This document shows positions 22,590-31,910 of a stretch of 64,000 nt of DNA, one piece after another (position 1 is the first letter of the stretch; each line of letters starts with the position of its first letter). The position numbers and the translations under genes were made by a program. This DNA is from LCIL01 sp041480845 (GTDB lineage: Bacteria; Patescibacteriota; Microgenomatia; UBA8517): assembly GCA_041480845.1 (NCBI GenBank), contig JBGPAU010000001.1, forward strand, positions 7,043 through 71,042. The letters run 5' to 3'. The notes beneath the pieces were generated by a model. It was not told the origin of the DNA and did not search any database. It was given only the letters and a program-made list of their open reading frames with translations.

Positions 22590-23599
22590 AAGATACTCTT
22601 GGAATTGAAAAAGCATTGACACTTTTTCCTGATCAGCTTAGGGAGGCGTGGGGTCAGGCATATGCCGTGAATCTGCCTCAGTTTGCTTCGAAAAAAGTTG
22701 TAATTAGTGGGATGGGAGGGTCTTCTCTTGCCGGAAGAATTCTTGCAGGAATTTTTGAAGGAGAATCAGATACGGAAATTGTAGTTTATAACGATTACGG
22801 TTTGCCAGCGTTTATTGATAAAGGTTGGGTCTTAATTGCCAACAGCTATTCAGGCAACACGGAAGAAACATTGTCGGGAATTAAGGCCGGTAAAGAATTG
22901 GGAATGCAGATTGTCGGAATTGCCACAGGAGGCAAAATCGGTGAAATGATAGGTAGCGGAGAAATTCCGGGTGTAATTTTAACTCCATTAACCAATCCTT
23001 CAAATTATCCTAAATCGGCCTTGGGCGTTTCTCTTGGGGGCTTGGCTGGCCTTATGGCAAAAATGGGACTGATTAATCTTACAGCGGAACAGTTTAATCA
23101 ATCAGTCGATGAACTGATAGAAATTCGTAAAAGTTGGGACGCAAAGTCAGTTGCCTCAAACTTTACCTCAACAATCCCTGTTTTGATCGGAGCCAGGCCG
23201 CTTTTGGGGTCGGTTCATGCAGGGCGAAATGTCATCAACGAAATTGGCCGAACTTTCGCGGTTTATTTTGATCTGCCCGAACTTGATCATCATTTAGTGG
23301 AAGCAACGGGGTATCCTAAAAATCTTTTTCAAAATCTTTATTATCTATTTTTGGAAAGCGATTTATATAATGAAAGAGTCAAAACCAGAATTAATGTAAC
23401 CAAAGAGCTTTTTGATACGCAAAAACTGAAATACGAAGAATTTAAACTTCAGGGAAAAACAAAGCTAACTCAAGCTTTGGAAATTCCTCATTTTTGCGCT
23501 TGGGTCGCTTTAAATCTTTCGTTTTTAAACGGTGAAGACCCCGGCCCTGAGCCCTGGATCATAAAACTTAAAGAAAAATTATCGCAACCCCTGCACTAA
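22586..23599 (+). CDS. Bifunctional phosphoglucose/phosphomannose isomerase
   Basis: 337 residues with two SIS domains. GMGGSSLAGRIL is at residues 43-54 and IANSYSGNTEETLSGI near 90, the sugar-phosphate loops, with NEIGRTFAVYFDLPELDHHLVEA later. This subfamily isomerises both glucose 6-phosphate and mannose 6-phosphate with fructose 6-phosphate. It is coupled to the mutase gene by an ATGA overlap. Confidence 0.9.
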   Translation: MKDTLGIEKALTLFPDQLREAWGQAYAVNLPQFASKKVVISGMGGSSLAGRILAGIFEGESDTEIVVYNDYGLPAFIDKGWVLIANSYSGNTEETLSGIKAGKELGMQIVGIATGGKIGEMIGSGEIPGVILTPLTNPSNYPKSALGVSLGGLAGLMAKMGLINLTAEQFNQSVDELIEIRKSWDAKSVASNFTSTIPVLIGARPLLGSVHAGRNVINEIGRTFAVYFDLPELDHHLVEATGYPKNLFQNLYYLFLESDLYNERVKTRINVTKELFDTQKLKYEEFKLQGKTKLTQALEIPHFCAWVALNLSFLNGEDPGPEPWIIKLKEKLSQPLH

Positions 23600-23641
23600 C
23601 CCCCTTTACCTTTTAGCTTTTACCTTTTAACATGTATTAGT

Positions 23642-25915
23642 ATGTCTGCCCAACCGATTATTGCTTTCTTCAAGGATATTGACAAAAACGATACTCCTCT
23701 TGTAGGCGGTAAATGTGCAAATTTGGGTGAAATGACGCATGCAGGTTTTCCCGTTCCTCCCGGTTTTGCAATTACCATAAAGGCATATGACCTTTTTTTA
23801 AAAGAGAACGGTATCGTTAAGAAAATTTACGATATTTTATCTTCAGTTGATGCCAACGATCCTGCCCAGTTAAACAGTGCTTCTGTAAGAATTGAAAAAA
23901 TGATTATGAGCGGCAAAATACCCGATGAAGTCGTTCAGGATGTGATTTTATCTTACAAAAAACTTTCGGGCCGTCTAAAAAAGGCGGTTGTCGCGGTCCG
24001 TACTTCCGCCACAGCCGAGGATCTTGCACAAAGCTCATTTGCCGGAATGGGGACTACAGTTTTAAATGTTAAGGGAGAAGCAAATCTTCTCAATGCGGTC
24101 CGCGCCTGCTGGGCGTCACTTTTTACCGGCAGGTCTATTTATTACCGTGTCGAAAACAAAATTCCTCACGAAAAAGTGAAGATTTCTGTGGCAGTACAAA
24201 AAATGGTAGATTCGGAGGTTTCCGGTGTGATGTTCTCTATTGATCCGGTCAGAGGCGATAAGGATAGAATTGTCATTCAATCGGTTTGGGGTTTGGGTGA
24301 AATGATTGTCCAGGGTTCGGTGCTTCCTGATACATACGTAGTGCAAAAGGACACATTTGCCATTCTTTCGAAGGAGATTTCCGATCAGTCGGTACAATTA
24401 CTTAAATTTAAAGGAGAGACTAAAGAATTTGAAGTTCCTAAAAAGATTCGGCAAAACCAAAAGATAACCGATGAAGAAATAATAACTTTAGCTAAATATT
24501 CGGATAAACTCCAAAGACACTATTATTTCCCCCAAGATACTGAGTGGGCAAAGGAAAAAGGAAAACTGTATATAGTCCAGACGAGGCCTGTCACGGGAAC
24601 GGCGTTGACCGAAAAAGAAAGAGTCAAGATTGGTAAAGACGATATCAAAATTGCGACGGTACCGGTTCTTACGGGAAGCCCTGCTTCTCCGGGAATCGGG
24701 ACAGGCCCGGTCAAGATTTTAAAAAGTCCTAAGGAAATCGAAAAAGTCAGAAAGGGTGACGTTCTGGTTGCGCCAATGACCTCACCGGACTATGTTCCTG
24801 CGATGAAAAAGTCCGCAGCTATTATTACCGATGAAGGAGGGCAAACTTCTCACGCGGCTATTGTTTCTAGGGAGCTCGGAATTCCTTGCGTTGTCGGAAC
24901 CAAGGATGCAACCCAAAAATTAAAAGATGGCCAGATCGTGACTGTTAACGGTGAAGAGGGACAAATTTTTATGGGGGCAAATGTTAAAGAAGTAAAAAAT
25001 CAAAAGTTAGAAAGCAAAAGTGAACAAAAATTTAAAAATATTAAAACAGCAACAAAGCTTTATGTGAATTTAGCAGAACCGGAAAGGGCTAAAGAGATTG
25101 CAAAAAGAAATGTTGACGGAGTGGGACTACTTAGAGCCGAATTTATAATTGCCGATATTGGAATTCATCCAAAAGAGGCGATAAAAAGAAAAGTGCAGGG
25201 GAAATTTGTGGAAAAACTTGCTCACGACCTGGAAACTTTCTGTAAAGCATTTTATCCTAGACCGGTTACCTACCGGGCTACGGATTTTAAAACTAATGAG
25301 TATAGAAGTTTACTTGGCGGAAAATACTGGGAGCCGGTTGAACCCAATCCCATGCTTGGGTTTAGAGGAGCTTTTAGATATGTCTCAAATCCGGAAGTTT
25401 TTAACTTGGAACTTCAGGCGATTAAAACGGTTCGCGAAAAGTATGATAACTTGTACCTGATGATTCCTTTTGTCAGATCTCCCGATGAATTGGCAAGAGT
25501 TAGAAGACTTGTCGCAACCGAGGGACTTTTTGAAAAAGCGTCCTTTAAATTTTTAATGATGGTTGAAATTCCCGTTAATGTAATTCAAATTGAAGATTTT
25601 ATCAAAGTAGGGATTGATGGGGTTTCTATCGGCAGTAACGATTTAACCATGCTTATCGAAGGGACCGACAGAGACAATTCGGAAGTTGCACGGGAATTTA
25701 GTGAAAGAACTCCTGCTGTTTTATGGGCGCTACGGCGTGTTATAAGAAAGTGCTCGGCGGCAGGGGTCACTAGTTCGATTTGCGGGCAAGCCCCAAGTGA
25801 ATATGAAGATTTGGTCAAAAAACTGGTAAGATGGGGTATAACGAGTATTTCAATTAATCCCGATTCAATTGACAGGGTGCGCGGTGTAATAGCGGAAGCT
25901 GAGAGAGATATATGA
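23642..25915 (+). CDS. ppsA: Phosphoenolpyruvate synthase
   Basis: 757 residues. An N-terminal ATP-grasp domain (VGGKCANLGEMTHAGFPVPPGFAIT, VRTSATAEDLAQSSFAGM) is followed by the swivelling phosphohistidine domain (DEGGQTSHAAIVSRELGIPCVVGT, with the catalytic His) and a C-terminal PEP-binding barrel (VDGVGLLRAEF, IGSNDLTMLIEGTDRD, CGQAPSEY). It makes PEP from pyruvate with ATP and, in organisms with partial glycolysis, may run toward pyruvate. It overlaps eno by 4 bp, forming a glycolytic block. Confidence 0.95.
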   Translation: MSAQPIIAFFKDIDKNDTPLVGGKCANLGEMTHAGFPVPPGFAITIKAYDLFLKENGIVKKIYDILSSVDANDPAQLNSASVRIEKMIMSGKIPDEVVQDVILSYKKLSGRLKKAVVAVRTSATAEDLAQSSFAGMGTTVLNVKGEANLLNAVRACWASLFTGRSIYYRVENKIPHEKVKISVAVQKMVDSEVSGVMFSIDPVRGDKDRIVIQSVWGLGEMIVQGSVLPDTYVVQKDTFAILSKEISDQSVQLLKFKGETKEFEVPKKIRQNQKITDEEIITLAKYSDKLQRHYYFPQDTEWAKEKGKLYIVQTRPVTGTALTEKERVKIGKDDIKIATVPVLTGSPASPGIGTGPVKILKSPKEIEKVRKGDVLVAPMTSPDYVPAMKKSAAIITDEGGQTSHAAIVSRELGIPCVVGTKDATQKLKDGQIVTVNGEEGQIFMGANVKEVKNQKLESKSEQKFKNIKTATKLYVNLAEPERAKEIAKRNVDGVGLLRAEFIIADIGIHPKEAIKRKVQGKFVEKLAHDLETFCKAFYPRPVTYRATDFKTNEYRSLLGGKYWEPVEPNPMLGFRGAFRYVSNPEVFNLELQAIKTVREKYDNLYLMIPFVRSPDELARVRRLVATEGLFEKASFKFLMMVEIPVNVIQIEDFIKVGIDGVSIGSNDLTMLIEGTDRDNSEVAREFSERTPAVLWALRRVIRKCSAAGVTSSICGQAPSEYEDLVKKLVRWGITSISINPDSIDRVRGVIAEAERDI

Positions 25916-27180
25916 GCAAGATAAAACACATTTGGGCAAGGGAAATTCTTGATTCAAGAGGGATTCCCACCGTGGAGACGGCTTGTATGCTGGAAGATGG
26001 TCAAGTTTGCGTATCATCTGTTCCGGCAGGAACTTCGACAGGTACTCATGAGGCACTTGAACTTAGAGATACAAATAACCCGAGATATTTGGGTCAGGGT
26101 GTTGCCCAGGCGGTTGATAACGTTAATTCGGTATTAGGACCGGCCATAATCGGCCTGGACCCCGTTGATCAATTCGGAATTGACAAAAAACTTATAGATT
26201 TGGACGGAACTGAAAATAAATCAAAATATGGCGCGAATGCGATTCTTTCTGTTTCGGAAGTTATTACAAAATGCGGAGCAGTTTCTTCCGGTCAGGCGCT
26301 CTATGCGTGGATATACGCGCTCGCTTCAAAAGCCGGTGTTACTCAAAAAGTAAAAATTCCGATTCCTCTTTTCAATATGATTAACGGAGGCAAGCATGGC
26401 GCGGGCAACCTTGATTTTCAGGAATTTTGGGTTGTGCCGGCAAGTAATAAAAGTTTTATTGACGGCCTCCAGATGGGTGCGGAAATTTATCAAACAATCG
26501 GTCAAAACCTTTCCCATAGAGGCGCAATTCACTCAGTCGGCCAGGAAGGGGGTTATGCTCCAAATCTTTTTACAAACACTGATGCTTTTGAAGTTTTTGT
26601 GGAATCGATTAAAGAAACACAATATTCTCTCGGACGCGATGTTTTTCTTGGGTTAGACGTTGCCGCGAACTCATTTTACAAAGATGGTCAATATTTAATC
26701 AAAGATAAAAGTAGCGGCATGGATGATTACCAATTTCTTGAATTTTACAAATCATTGTTTGATCAGTACAAATTGGCAATTGTAGAAGACGCATTTTATG
26801 AGGACGCTTGGGATAGTTGGAAAAAACTTACCGCGGAACTTTCAACTGAATTGATAATTGTAGGGGACGATTTGCTGGCTACGAATCTTAAGCGTGTTCA
26901 GAAGGCGATTCAGGAAAAAGCCTGTAACGCTGTTGTAATAAAGCCCAATCAGATCGGTACGGTTTCGGAAACTTTAAATGTTGTCAAAGCCGCAAAAGAC
27001 GTTATGTGGAAGATTGTTGTTTCTCACCGGTCAGGGGAAACAAACGATAGTTTCATAGCTGATTTTGCCGTGGGTGTTGCTGCAGATTATATAAAGTCGG
27101 GTGCACCTGCAAGGGGTGAACGCGTGGCTAAATACAACCGCCTTTCCGCAATTGAAATGGAATTGGCACAAATGAAATAA
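25912..27180 (+). CDS. eno: Enolase
   Basis: 422 residues. Recognisable parts are AREILDSRGIPTVE, the mobile loop VPAGTSTGTHEALELRD, FNMINGGKHGAGNLDFQEF, VGQEGGYAPN, the general base in VVIKPNQIGT, and VVSHRSGETNDSFIADFAVG. It interconverts 2-phosphoglycerate and PEP. The usual GDEGG reads GQEGG here, and the loop SGAST reads AGTST, mild departures from the standard bacterial form. It starts on the ppsA stop and is followed after 1 base by gpmI. Confidence 0.95.
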   Translation: MSKIKHIWAREILDSRGIPTVETACMLEDGQVCVSSVPAGTSTGTHEALELRDTNNPRYLGQGVAQAVDNVNSVLGPAIIGLDPVDQFGIDKKLIDLDGTENKSKYGANAILSVSEVITKCGAVSSGQALYAWIYALASKAGVTQKVKIPIPLFNMINGGKHGAGNLDFQEFWVVPASNKSFIDGLQMGAEIYQTIGQNLSHRGAIHSVGQEGGYAPNLFTNTDAFEVFVESIKETQYSLGRDVFLGLDVAANSFYKDGQYLIKDKSSGMDDYQFLEFYKSLFDQYKLAIVEDAFYEDAWDSWKKLTAELSTELIIVGDDLLATNLKRVQKAIQEKACNAVVIKPNQIGTVSETLNVVKAAKDVMWKIVVSHRSGETNDSFIADFAVGVAADYIKSGAPARGERVAKYNRLSAIEMELAQMK

Positions 27181-27181
27181 A

Positions 27182-28849
27182 ATGGAGCAAGGTTCTTCAA
27201 ATTTTGTTCTTCTTGTAGTTTTAGACGGATGGGGAATGGCTGCCCCGGGACCGGGTAATGCAATTACCCAATCCGAAACTCCCAATATGAATAAATTCTT
27301 TGCATCATATCCTCACACTTCCTTGCAGGCATCCGGAGAGGCCGCGGGTCTTCCACGGGGAGAAAACGGCAACACCGAGACGGGACATCTTAACCTTGGA
27401 GCCGGCAGGATTGTTTATCAAGATTTACAAAGAATTAATATGAGTATAGCGGACGGTGGTTTTTATCAAAACCAGGTTTTAATAGGGGCGATAGAACACG
27501 CAAAAGCAAACGGCAGCAATTTACATTTAATGGGCCTCGTTGGTGCAGGCGGTGTTCATAGTAATTTAGAACATCTGTTTGCTTTAATAGAACTGTGCAA
27601 ACGTAATAATTTTGACAGAGTTTATTTGCATCTTTTTACCGACGGAAGAGATTCTCCGCCAACCGCGGCCAAAATTTATATCAGCCAGCTTAGGGAAGTT
27701 TTGACAAGACAGAATATAGGCAAAATTGCAAGTGTAATGGGCAGATATTGGGCGATGGATAGGGACATGAGATGGGAAAGAACGGCTAAGGCGTATTTCG
27801 CTATAACGAAGGGTGTTGGGCAGCTTGTCAAAACACCTGAGGAGGGGATTGATGCCTCATACACTGAAGGTAAAACAGACGAATTTATCGAGCCGTGTAT
27901 AGTATCGGGAGCCGACGGACAACCGTTGTGTTTGATAAAAGATAATGATTCAGTCATTTTCTTCAATTTCAGAATAGACAGGCCCAGACAGCTGTCGCGC
28001 GCTTTTGTTTTTGAAGACTTTTCAAAAGCCAATCTTCCCGTGGGTTTTGATCCCTACCTTATCAAGTATCAAAAATCTCATCTCGCACAGCCCGTAGTAG
28101 GGATTAAAGAACCTTTTATCCGGGGTCCAAGACTTAATAACCTCTATTTTGCCACCATGACTGAATATGAAAAGGCAATTGTTGAAGCCGAGGCTAAAAT
28201 CGCCTTCCCGCCGGAGGTTGTGAAACTGCCTTTGGGCAGGGTTATTTCGGAAGCGGGATATAAACAATTAAGAGTTGCAGAAAGTGAGAAAGAAAGATTT
28301 GTTACATTTTATTTTAACGGACAGCAGGAAGCCGCTTTTGATGGTGAAGAACGTTTAATTATTCCCTCTCCCAAAATTGCGACTTACGACCTTAAACCTG
28401 AAATGAGTGCCAGGGAAGTAACCGAAAAAGTTTTATTAAAGTTGAAAGAGTCTCCCGATTATAAATTTGTTCTTATAAATTTTGCCAATCCCGATATGGT
28501 CGGGCATACGGGAAATATTGGTGCGGCGGTCAAGGCATGCCAGGTAGTTGATGAATGTTTGGGTAAGCTCAGTGACTGGGTATTCGCGTACGGCGGCAAT
28601 ATGATTGTTACTGCCGATCATGGGAATTGTGAGGAAATGATTAATAATGAGACGGGTGCAATCGATACGGAACATAGCCGGAATCCTGTTCCCTTTATCG
28701 CGATTTCGCAAAAACTTGTTGGAAAATCCGTTACTCTTACGGCTGGAATTTTAGCTGACATTGCCCCGACAGTATTAAAACTCTTAAACATTGATATCCC
28801 CTCAAGTATGACCGGGCACAACTTACTGGATTCTCAGTTTGATTTGTAA
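27182..28849 (+). CDS. gpmI: 2,3-bisphosphoglycerate-independent phosphoglycerate mutase
   Basis: 555 residues in the alkaline phosphatase superfamily. The metal and substrate sites are visible: LVVLDGWGMA, RDSPPTAAKIYI, GRYWAMDRDMRWERT, NFANPDMVGHTG and VTADHGNCEEM. The nucleophile motif, normally GNSEVGH with a catalytic Ser, reads GNTETGH with Thr65 in that place. Thr is an accepted nucleophile elsewhere in the superfamily. It interconverts 3- and 2-phosphoglycerate and completes the eno-ppsA block. Confidence 0.94.
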   Translation: MEQGSSNFVLLVVLDGWGMAAPGPGNAITQSETPNMNKFFASYPHTSLQASGEAAGLPRGENGNTETGHLNLGAGRIVYQDLQRINMSIADGGFYQNQVLIGAIEHAKANGSNLHLMGLVGAGGVHSNLEHLFALIELCKRNNFDRVYLHLFTDGRDSPPTAAKIYISQLREVLTRQNIGKIASVMGRYWAMDRDMRWERTAKAYFAITKGVGQLVKTPEEGIDASYTEGKTDEFIEPCIVSGADGQPLCLIKDNDSVIFFNFRIDRPRQLSRAFVFEDFSKANLPVGFDPYLIKYQKSHLAQPVVGIKEPFIRGPRLNNLYFATMTEYEKAIVEAEAKIAFPPEVVKLPLGRVISEAGYKQLRVAESEKERFVTFYFNGQQEAAFDGEERLIIPSPKIATYDLKPEMSAREVTEKVLLKLKESPDYKFVLINFANPDMVGHTGNIGAAVKACQVVDECLGKLSDWVFAYGGNMIVTADHGNCEEMINNETGAIDTEHSRNPVPFIAISQKLVGKSVTLTAGILADIAPTVLKLLNIDIPSSMTGHNLLDSQFDL

Positions 28850-28864
28850 AGAAAAAGAAGAAAA

Positions 28865-29488
28865 TTAGTTTTGGTATCTTCGCACTAAGCCCACAACCTT
28901 TCCCTGAATTCTTACATTTTTTACAAAAATCGGCTGCATCTTGGCATTCGCCGGCTCAAGTCTGATTCTTGTAGTTTCTCTGAAAAATCTTTTAAGAGTA
29001 GCCATACCATTATCAAGAAGTGCAACAACTATTTCACCGTTTGTTGCGGCTTCTGCTTGCTCAATAATTACATGATCTCCATCCATTATTCCGTCTTCTA
29101 TCATGCTTTCCCCGCGTACTTGCAAAACGTAAGTTCTTTTCTTTCCGCTGACGAAAGCTGCCGGAATATTCATGGTAGCATTGGGGTCGGTATACGGTTC
29201 AATTGGAGCCCCTGCTGCAATAAACCCCAAAATGGGAGCGTCAAACCCTTCGGGTGCTCCCAGGTTAACATCGCTTTGTGCCAAATCGATAGACCTCATT
29301 TTACCGGATTTACGGATAATAAGACCCTTAGCTTCCAAAGCCTGGAGATGCTCATGGACGGTAGCAAGAGATGAAACACCAATCGACTCTGCTATTTGTT
29401 TTAATGTCGGAGCTGTTCCGTTTGACTGAATATATTGCTTAATAAAACCAAGTATCTGTTTTTGTCTTTTATATATGATGATCGGCAT
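28865..29488 (-). CDS. lexA: LexA repressor
   Basis: 207 residues. The N-terminal winged helix-turn-helix (TLKQIAESIGVSSLATVHEHLQALEAKGLI) is followed by the S24 self-cleavage domain. The cleavage site is Ala92-Gly93 in GFIAAGAPI, the nucleophile Ser128 in RGESMIEDGI, and Lys166 in MATLKRFFR. It should repress SOS genes until RecA-DNA triggers self-cleavage. It is divergent from uvrB-uvrA-uvrC, its likely targets. I could not identify a clear operator in the shared upstream region. Confidence 0.95.
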   Translation of the reverse strand: MPIIIYKRQKQILGFIKQYIQSNGTAPTLKQIAESIGVSSLATVHEHLQALEAKGLIIRKSGKMRSIDLAQSDVNLGAPEGFDAPILGFIAAGAPIEPYTDPNATMNIPAAFVSGKKRTYVLQVRGESMIEDGIMDGDHVIIEQAEAATNGEIVVALLDNGMATLKRFFRETTRIRLEPANAKMQPIFVKNVRIQGKVVGLVRRYQN

Positions 29489-29550
29489 GGTTCGATGTTG
29501 CTCACCATCAATATACGAAGATTACCCGAAGTGGTCAAGTACATCTTTCT

Positions 29551-29606
29551 ATATATAAATAGCACGCGATCCTGAGCCAAGTCGAAGGATCAACTGGATC
29601 TTTCTG
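29551..29606. repeat. Long copy of the CCTGAGC repeat upstream of uvrB
   Basis: The core TCCTGAGCCAAGTCGAAGGA (29570-29589) is embedded in a longer unit, with AAATAGCACGCG before and GGATCTTTCT after. It matches a second long copy at about 58212-58267 over roughly 55 bp. Confidence 0.7.
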
Positions 29607-29607
29607 T

Positions 29608-29613
29608 TACAAT
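29608..29613 (+). promoter_or_regulatory. -10 box of uvrB
   Basis: TACAAT ends 6 nt before the ATG at 29620. Confidence 0.5.
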
Positions 29614-29619
29614 GTATCC

Positions 29620-31641
29620 ATGATGTTTAGACTTTCATCAAAATTTCAACCAATTCCCGACCAGGATAAAGCTATTTCGACTTTGTCTAATCGGATTTTG
29701 CTTGGAGAAAAATATCAAACACTGTTGGGTGTAACGGGATCCGGTAAAACTTTTGCCATGGCAGGGGTAATTGAAAATGTTCAGCGTCCCACGCTTATTA
29801 TTTCCCACAACAAAACATTGGCAGCCCAACTTTATCAGGAACTGAGAGATTTTTTTCCGAATAATGCCGTCAGCTATTTTGTATCTTATTATGATTATTA
29901 CCAGCCGGAAGCTTATATCCCTTCAACTGATACATATATTGAAAAGGACGCAGATATTAATGAAACCATTGATAAACTCCGTCTTGCGGCAACCACAAAT
30001 CTTTTAACCCGTTCCGACACTATAGTCGTTGCTTCGGTTTCTTGTATTTATAACATAGGTTCGCCCCGTGAATACGGCCATTTTGTCTTGGAGTTTACGG
30101 AAGGAATGAAAATCGGTAGGGAGCAGATTATCGATCGGCTGGTGGACCTGCAGTACGAGCGGAGTGATTTTGGCTTTAACCGGGGAACTTTCAGGGTCCG
30201 CGGAAACGCAATCGACATTTATCCTGCTTATCTTGATCAGGGAGTTCATATTGAATTTGGCCAGGAAAAAATTGAGAAAGTCGAACTGATTAATCCGGTT
30301 ACCGGAAATAAATCAGAGAAAAAAGAGGGTTTTGACCCCTCAAATTTTGTTTTATACCCGGCCAAACATTTTATGACAGATCCTTCTGCACACACCGATG
30401 CCTTTGATGCAATTAAAAAGGATTTGATGACCCGTGTGGCCCAACTTAAGAAAGAGGGAAAGATTTTGGAAGCTCATAGGATTGCTCAAAAGGTCACATA
30501 TGACCTTGAAATGATAAAAGAGGTCGGCTACGTTAAAGGAATTGAAAATTATTCCAGATATTTTGACGGAAGAAAGGCCGGAGACGTACCGTTTTCTCTT
30601 TTGGATTATTTCAACGAGCCATATAAAGATAAGTGGTTGCTTTTGGTTGACGAATCCCATATGACTTTTCCCCAAATCCGTGGGATGTTTAACGGGGATC
30701 TTGCCCGGAAACAAACGTTAATCGATTACGGTTTTCGCTTACCTTCCGCACTTGATAATAGACCTTTGAGATTTGAGGAATTTATGCGCAGGGTTCCGAA
30801 TTTCATTGCCAGCTCGGCAACACCTAACGAATGGGAAATAAGCATGAGCGGCGGGAAAACCGTAGAACTATTGGTTCGCCCTACGGGAATTCCGGATCCC
30901 TTGGTAGAAATCCGACCGGTTAAAAATCAAGTAGCTGACATTATTGAGGAAATCAAAAAAACAGTAGGCAAAAAACAAAGAACTTTAGTTACAACTTTGA
31001 CCAAAAGAACTGCCGAAGATTTAACAACTTACTTAAACGAGCAGGGATTAAATGTTCAGTACCTGCATTCGGATGTGGCAACTCTTGACCGGACGGATAT
31101 TCTTGACGACCTAAGAAACGGCAAATATGACGTGCTTGTCGGTATCAATTTGCTTAGGGAGGGACTGGATCTGCCGGAAGTGAGCCTGGTAGCGATTTTG
31201 GATGCCGATAAAGAGGGTTTTTTACGAAGTGACGTAACACTTATTCAAACGATGGGTAGGGCTGCCAGACACGTTGAGGGGCGTGTAATCATGTATGCCG
31301 ACCATGTAACAGGGTCAATGGAAAGAGCCTTACACGAGGTTAAAAGGCGTCGTAAGTATCAGCTCGCGTACAACAAAAAGCACAATATAACTCCTGTTAG
31401 TGTCGAAAAGCCCATCCGTGGAAAATTGGTAGATAGGGAAGAAGGAGAGAAAGCCCCCTGGGTATTTGGTTCCAAAGAACCGATCTATGACAGTCTGCCT
31501 CATTTGGAAGTTGATTCCATGACGCCGATGGAGAAAAAGAGATTGATTAAGAATTTGACTACCGAAATGCGCATGTCTGCACAAGATTTAAATTTCGAAC
31601 TGGCAGCAAAAATACGTGATACAATACTATCTCTTCAATGA
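29620..31641 (+). CDS. uvrB: Excinuclease ABC subunit B
   Basis: 673 residues. The helicase-like core has Walker A GVTGSGKTFAMAG near residue 40, the damage-wedging beta-hairpin region YYDYYQPEAYIPSTDTYIEKD, LLLVDESHMTFPQ, and motifs V-VI (GINLLREGLDLPEVSLVAILDADKEGFLRS, QTMGRAARH). The C-terminal UVR helix pair (EMRMSAQDLNFELAAKIRD) contacts UvrA and UvrC. Two ATGs lie at 29620 and 29623; a -10 box ends 6 nt before the first. First gene of the repair block. Confidence 0.97.
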   Translation: MMFRLSSKFQPIPDQDKAISTLSNRILLGEKYQTLLGVTGSGKTFAMAGVIENVQRPTLIISHNKTLAAQLYQELRDFFPNNAVSYFVSYYDYYQPEAYIPSTDTYIEKDADINETIDKLRLAATTNLLTRSDTIVVASVSCIYNIGSPREYGHFVLEFTEGMKIGREQIIDRLVDLQYERSDFGFNRGTFRVRGNAIDIYPAYLDQGVHIEFGQEKIEKVELINPVTGNKSEKKEGFDPSNFVLYPAKHFMTDPSAHTDAFDAIKKDLMTRVAQLKKEGKILEAHRIAQKVTYDLEMIKEVGYVKGIENYSRYFDGRKAGDVPFSLLDYFNEPYKDKWLLLVDESHMTFPQIRGMFNGDLARKQTLIDYGFRLPSALDNRPLRFEEFMRRVPNFIASSATPNEWEISMSGGKTVELLVRPTGIPDPLVEIRPVKNQVADIIEEIKKTVGKKQRTLVTTLTKRTAEDLTTYLNEQGLNVQYLHSDVATLDRTDILDDLRNGKYDVLVGINLLREGLDLPEVSLVAILDADKEGFLRSDVTLIQTMGRAARHVEGRVIMYADHVTGSMERALHEVKRRRKYQLAYNKKHNITPVSVEKPIRGKLVDREEGEKAPWVFGSKEPIYDSLPHLEVDSMTPMEKKRLIKNLTTEMRMSAQDLNFELAAKIRDTILSLQ

Positions 31642-31868
31642 ACGAAAACGAAAGAAAATGTGATTTTAAAATCGTTGCGTTTGTTAATGGGAAAAGACAG
31701 GATATTATTTGTAATCAGGAAACCGGATGCCTAAGTAAACTGGCTTGGTGTGGAATCGGGGTTAATCGGGCAGCTGCTCTCGTACTTGGGCGAAGTGTTA
31801 AGGGTGTTGAAGCATATGTTGATGGTGATTGCGAGGGCCGGACTTCTTCAGATTCTCCAAAGAGGTGA
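31638..31868 (+). CDS. Hypothetical protein, 76 residues
   Basis: Starts on the uvrB stop codon (ATGA) and ends 42 bp before uvrA. The product has five cysteines (CDFKIVAFVNGKR, IICNQETGC) but no motif I recognise. The overlap with uvrB and conserved strand favour a real gene; the short length and lack of a family keep confidence low. Confidence 0.4.
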   Translation: MNENERKCDFKIVAFVNGKRQDIICNQETGCLSKLAWCGIGVNRAAALVLGRSVKGVEAYVDGDCEGRTSSDSPKR

Positions 31869-31910
31869 TATAATATTTCGTCCACCGGATAGAACCGGCG
31901 GGTACATTGC

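Noticed and set aside
29489..29619. LexA operator between lexA and uvrB
   Set aside because: I found no clear palindrome of the GAAC...GTTC or CTGT...ACAG type; only a dispersed repeat and a -10 box are seen.
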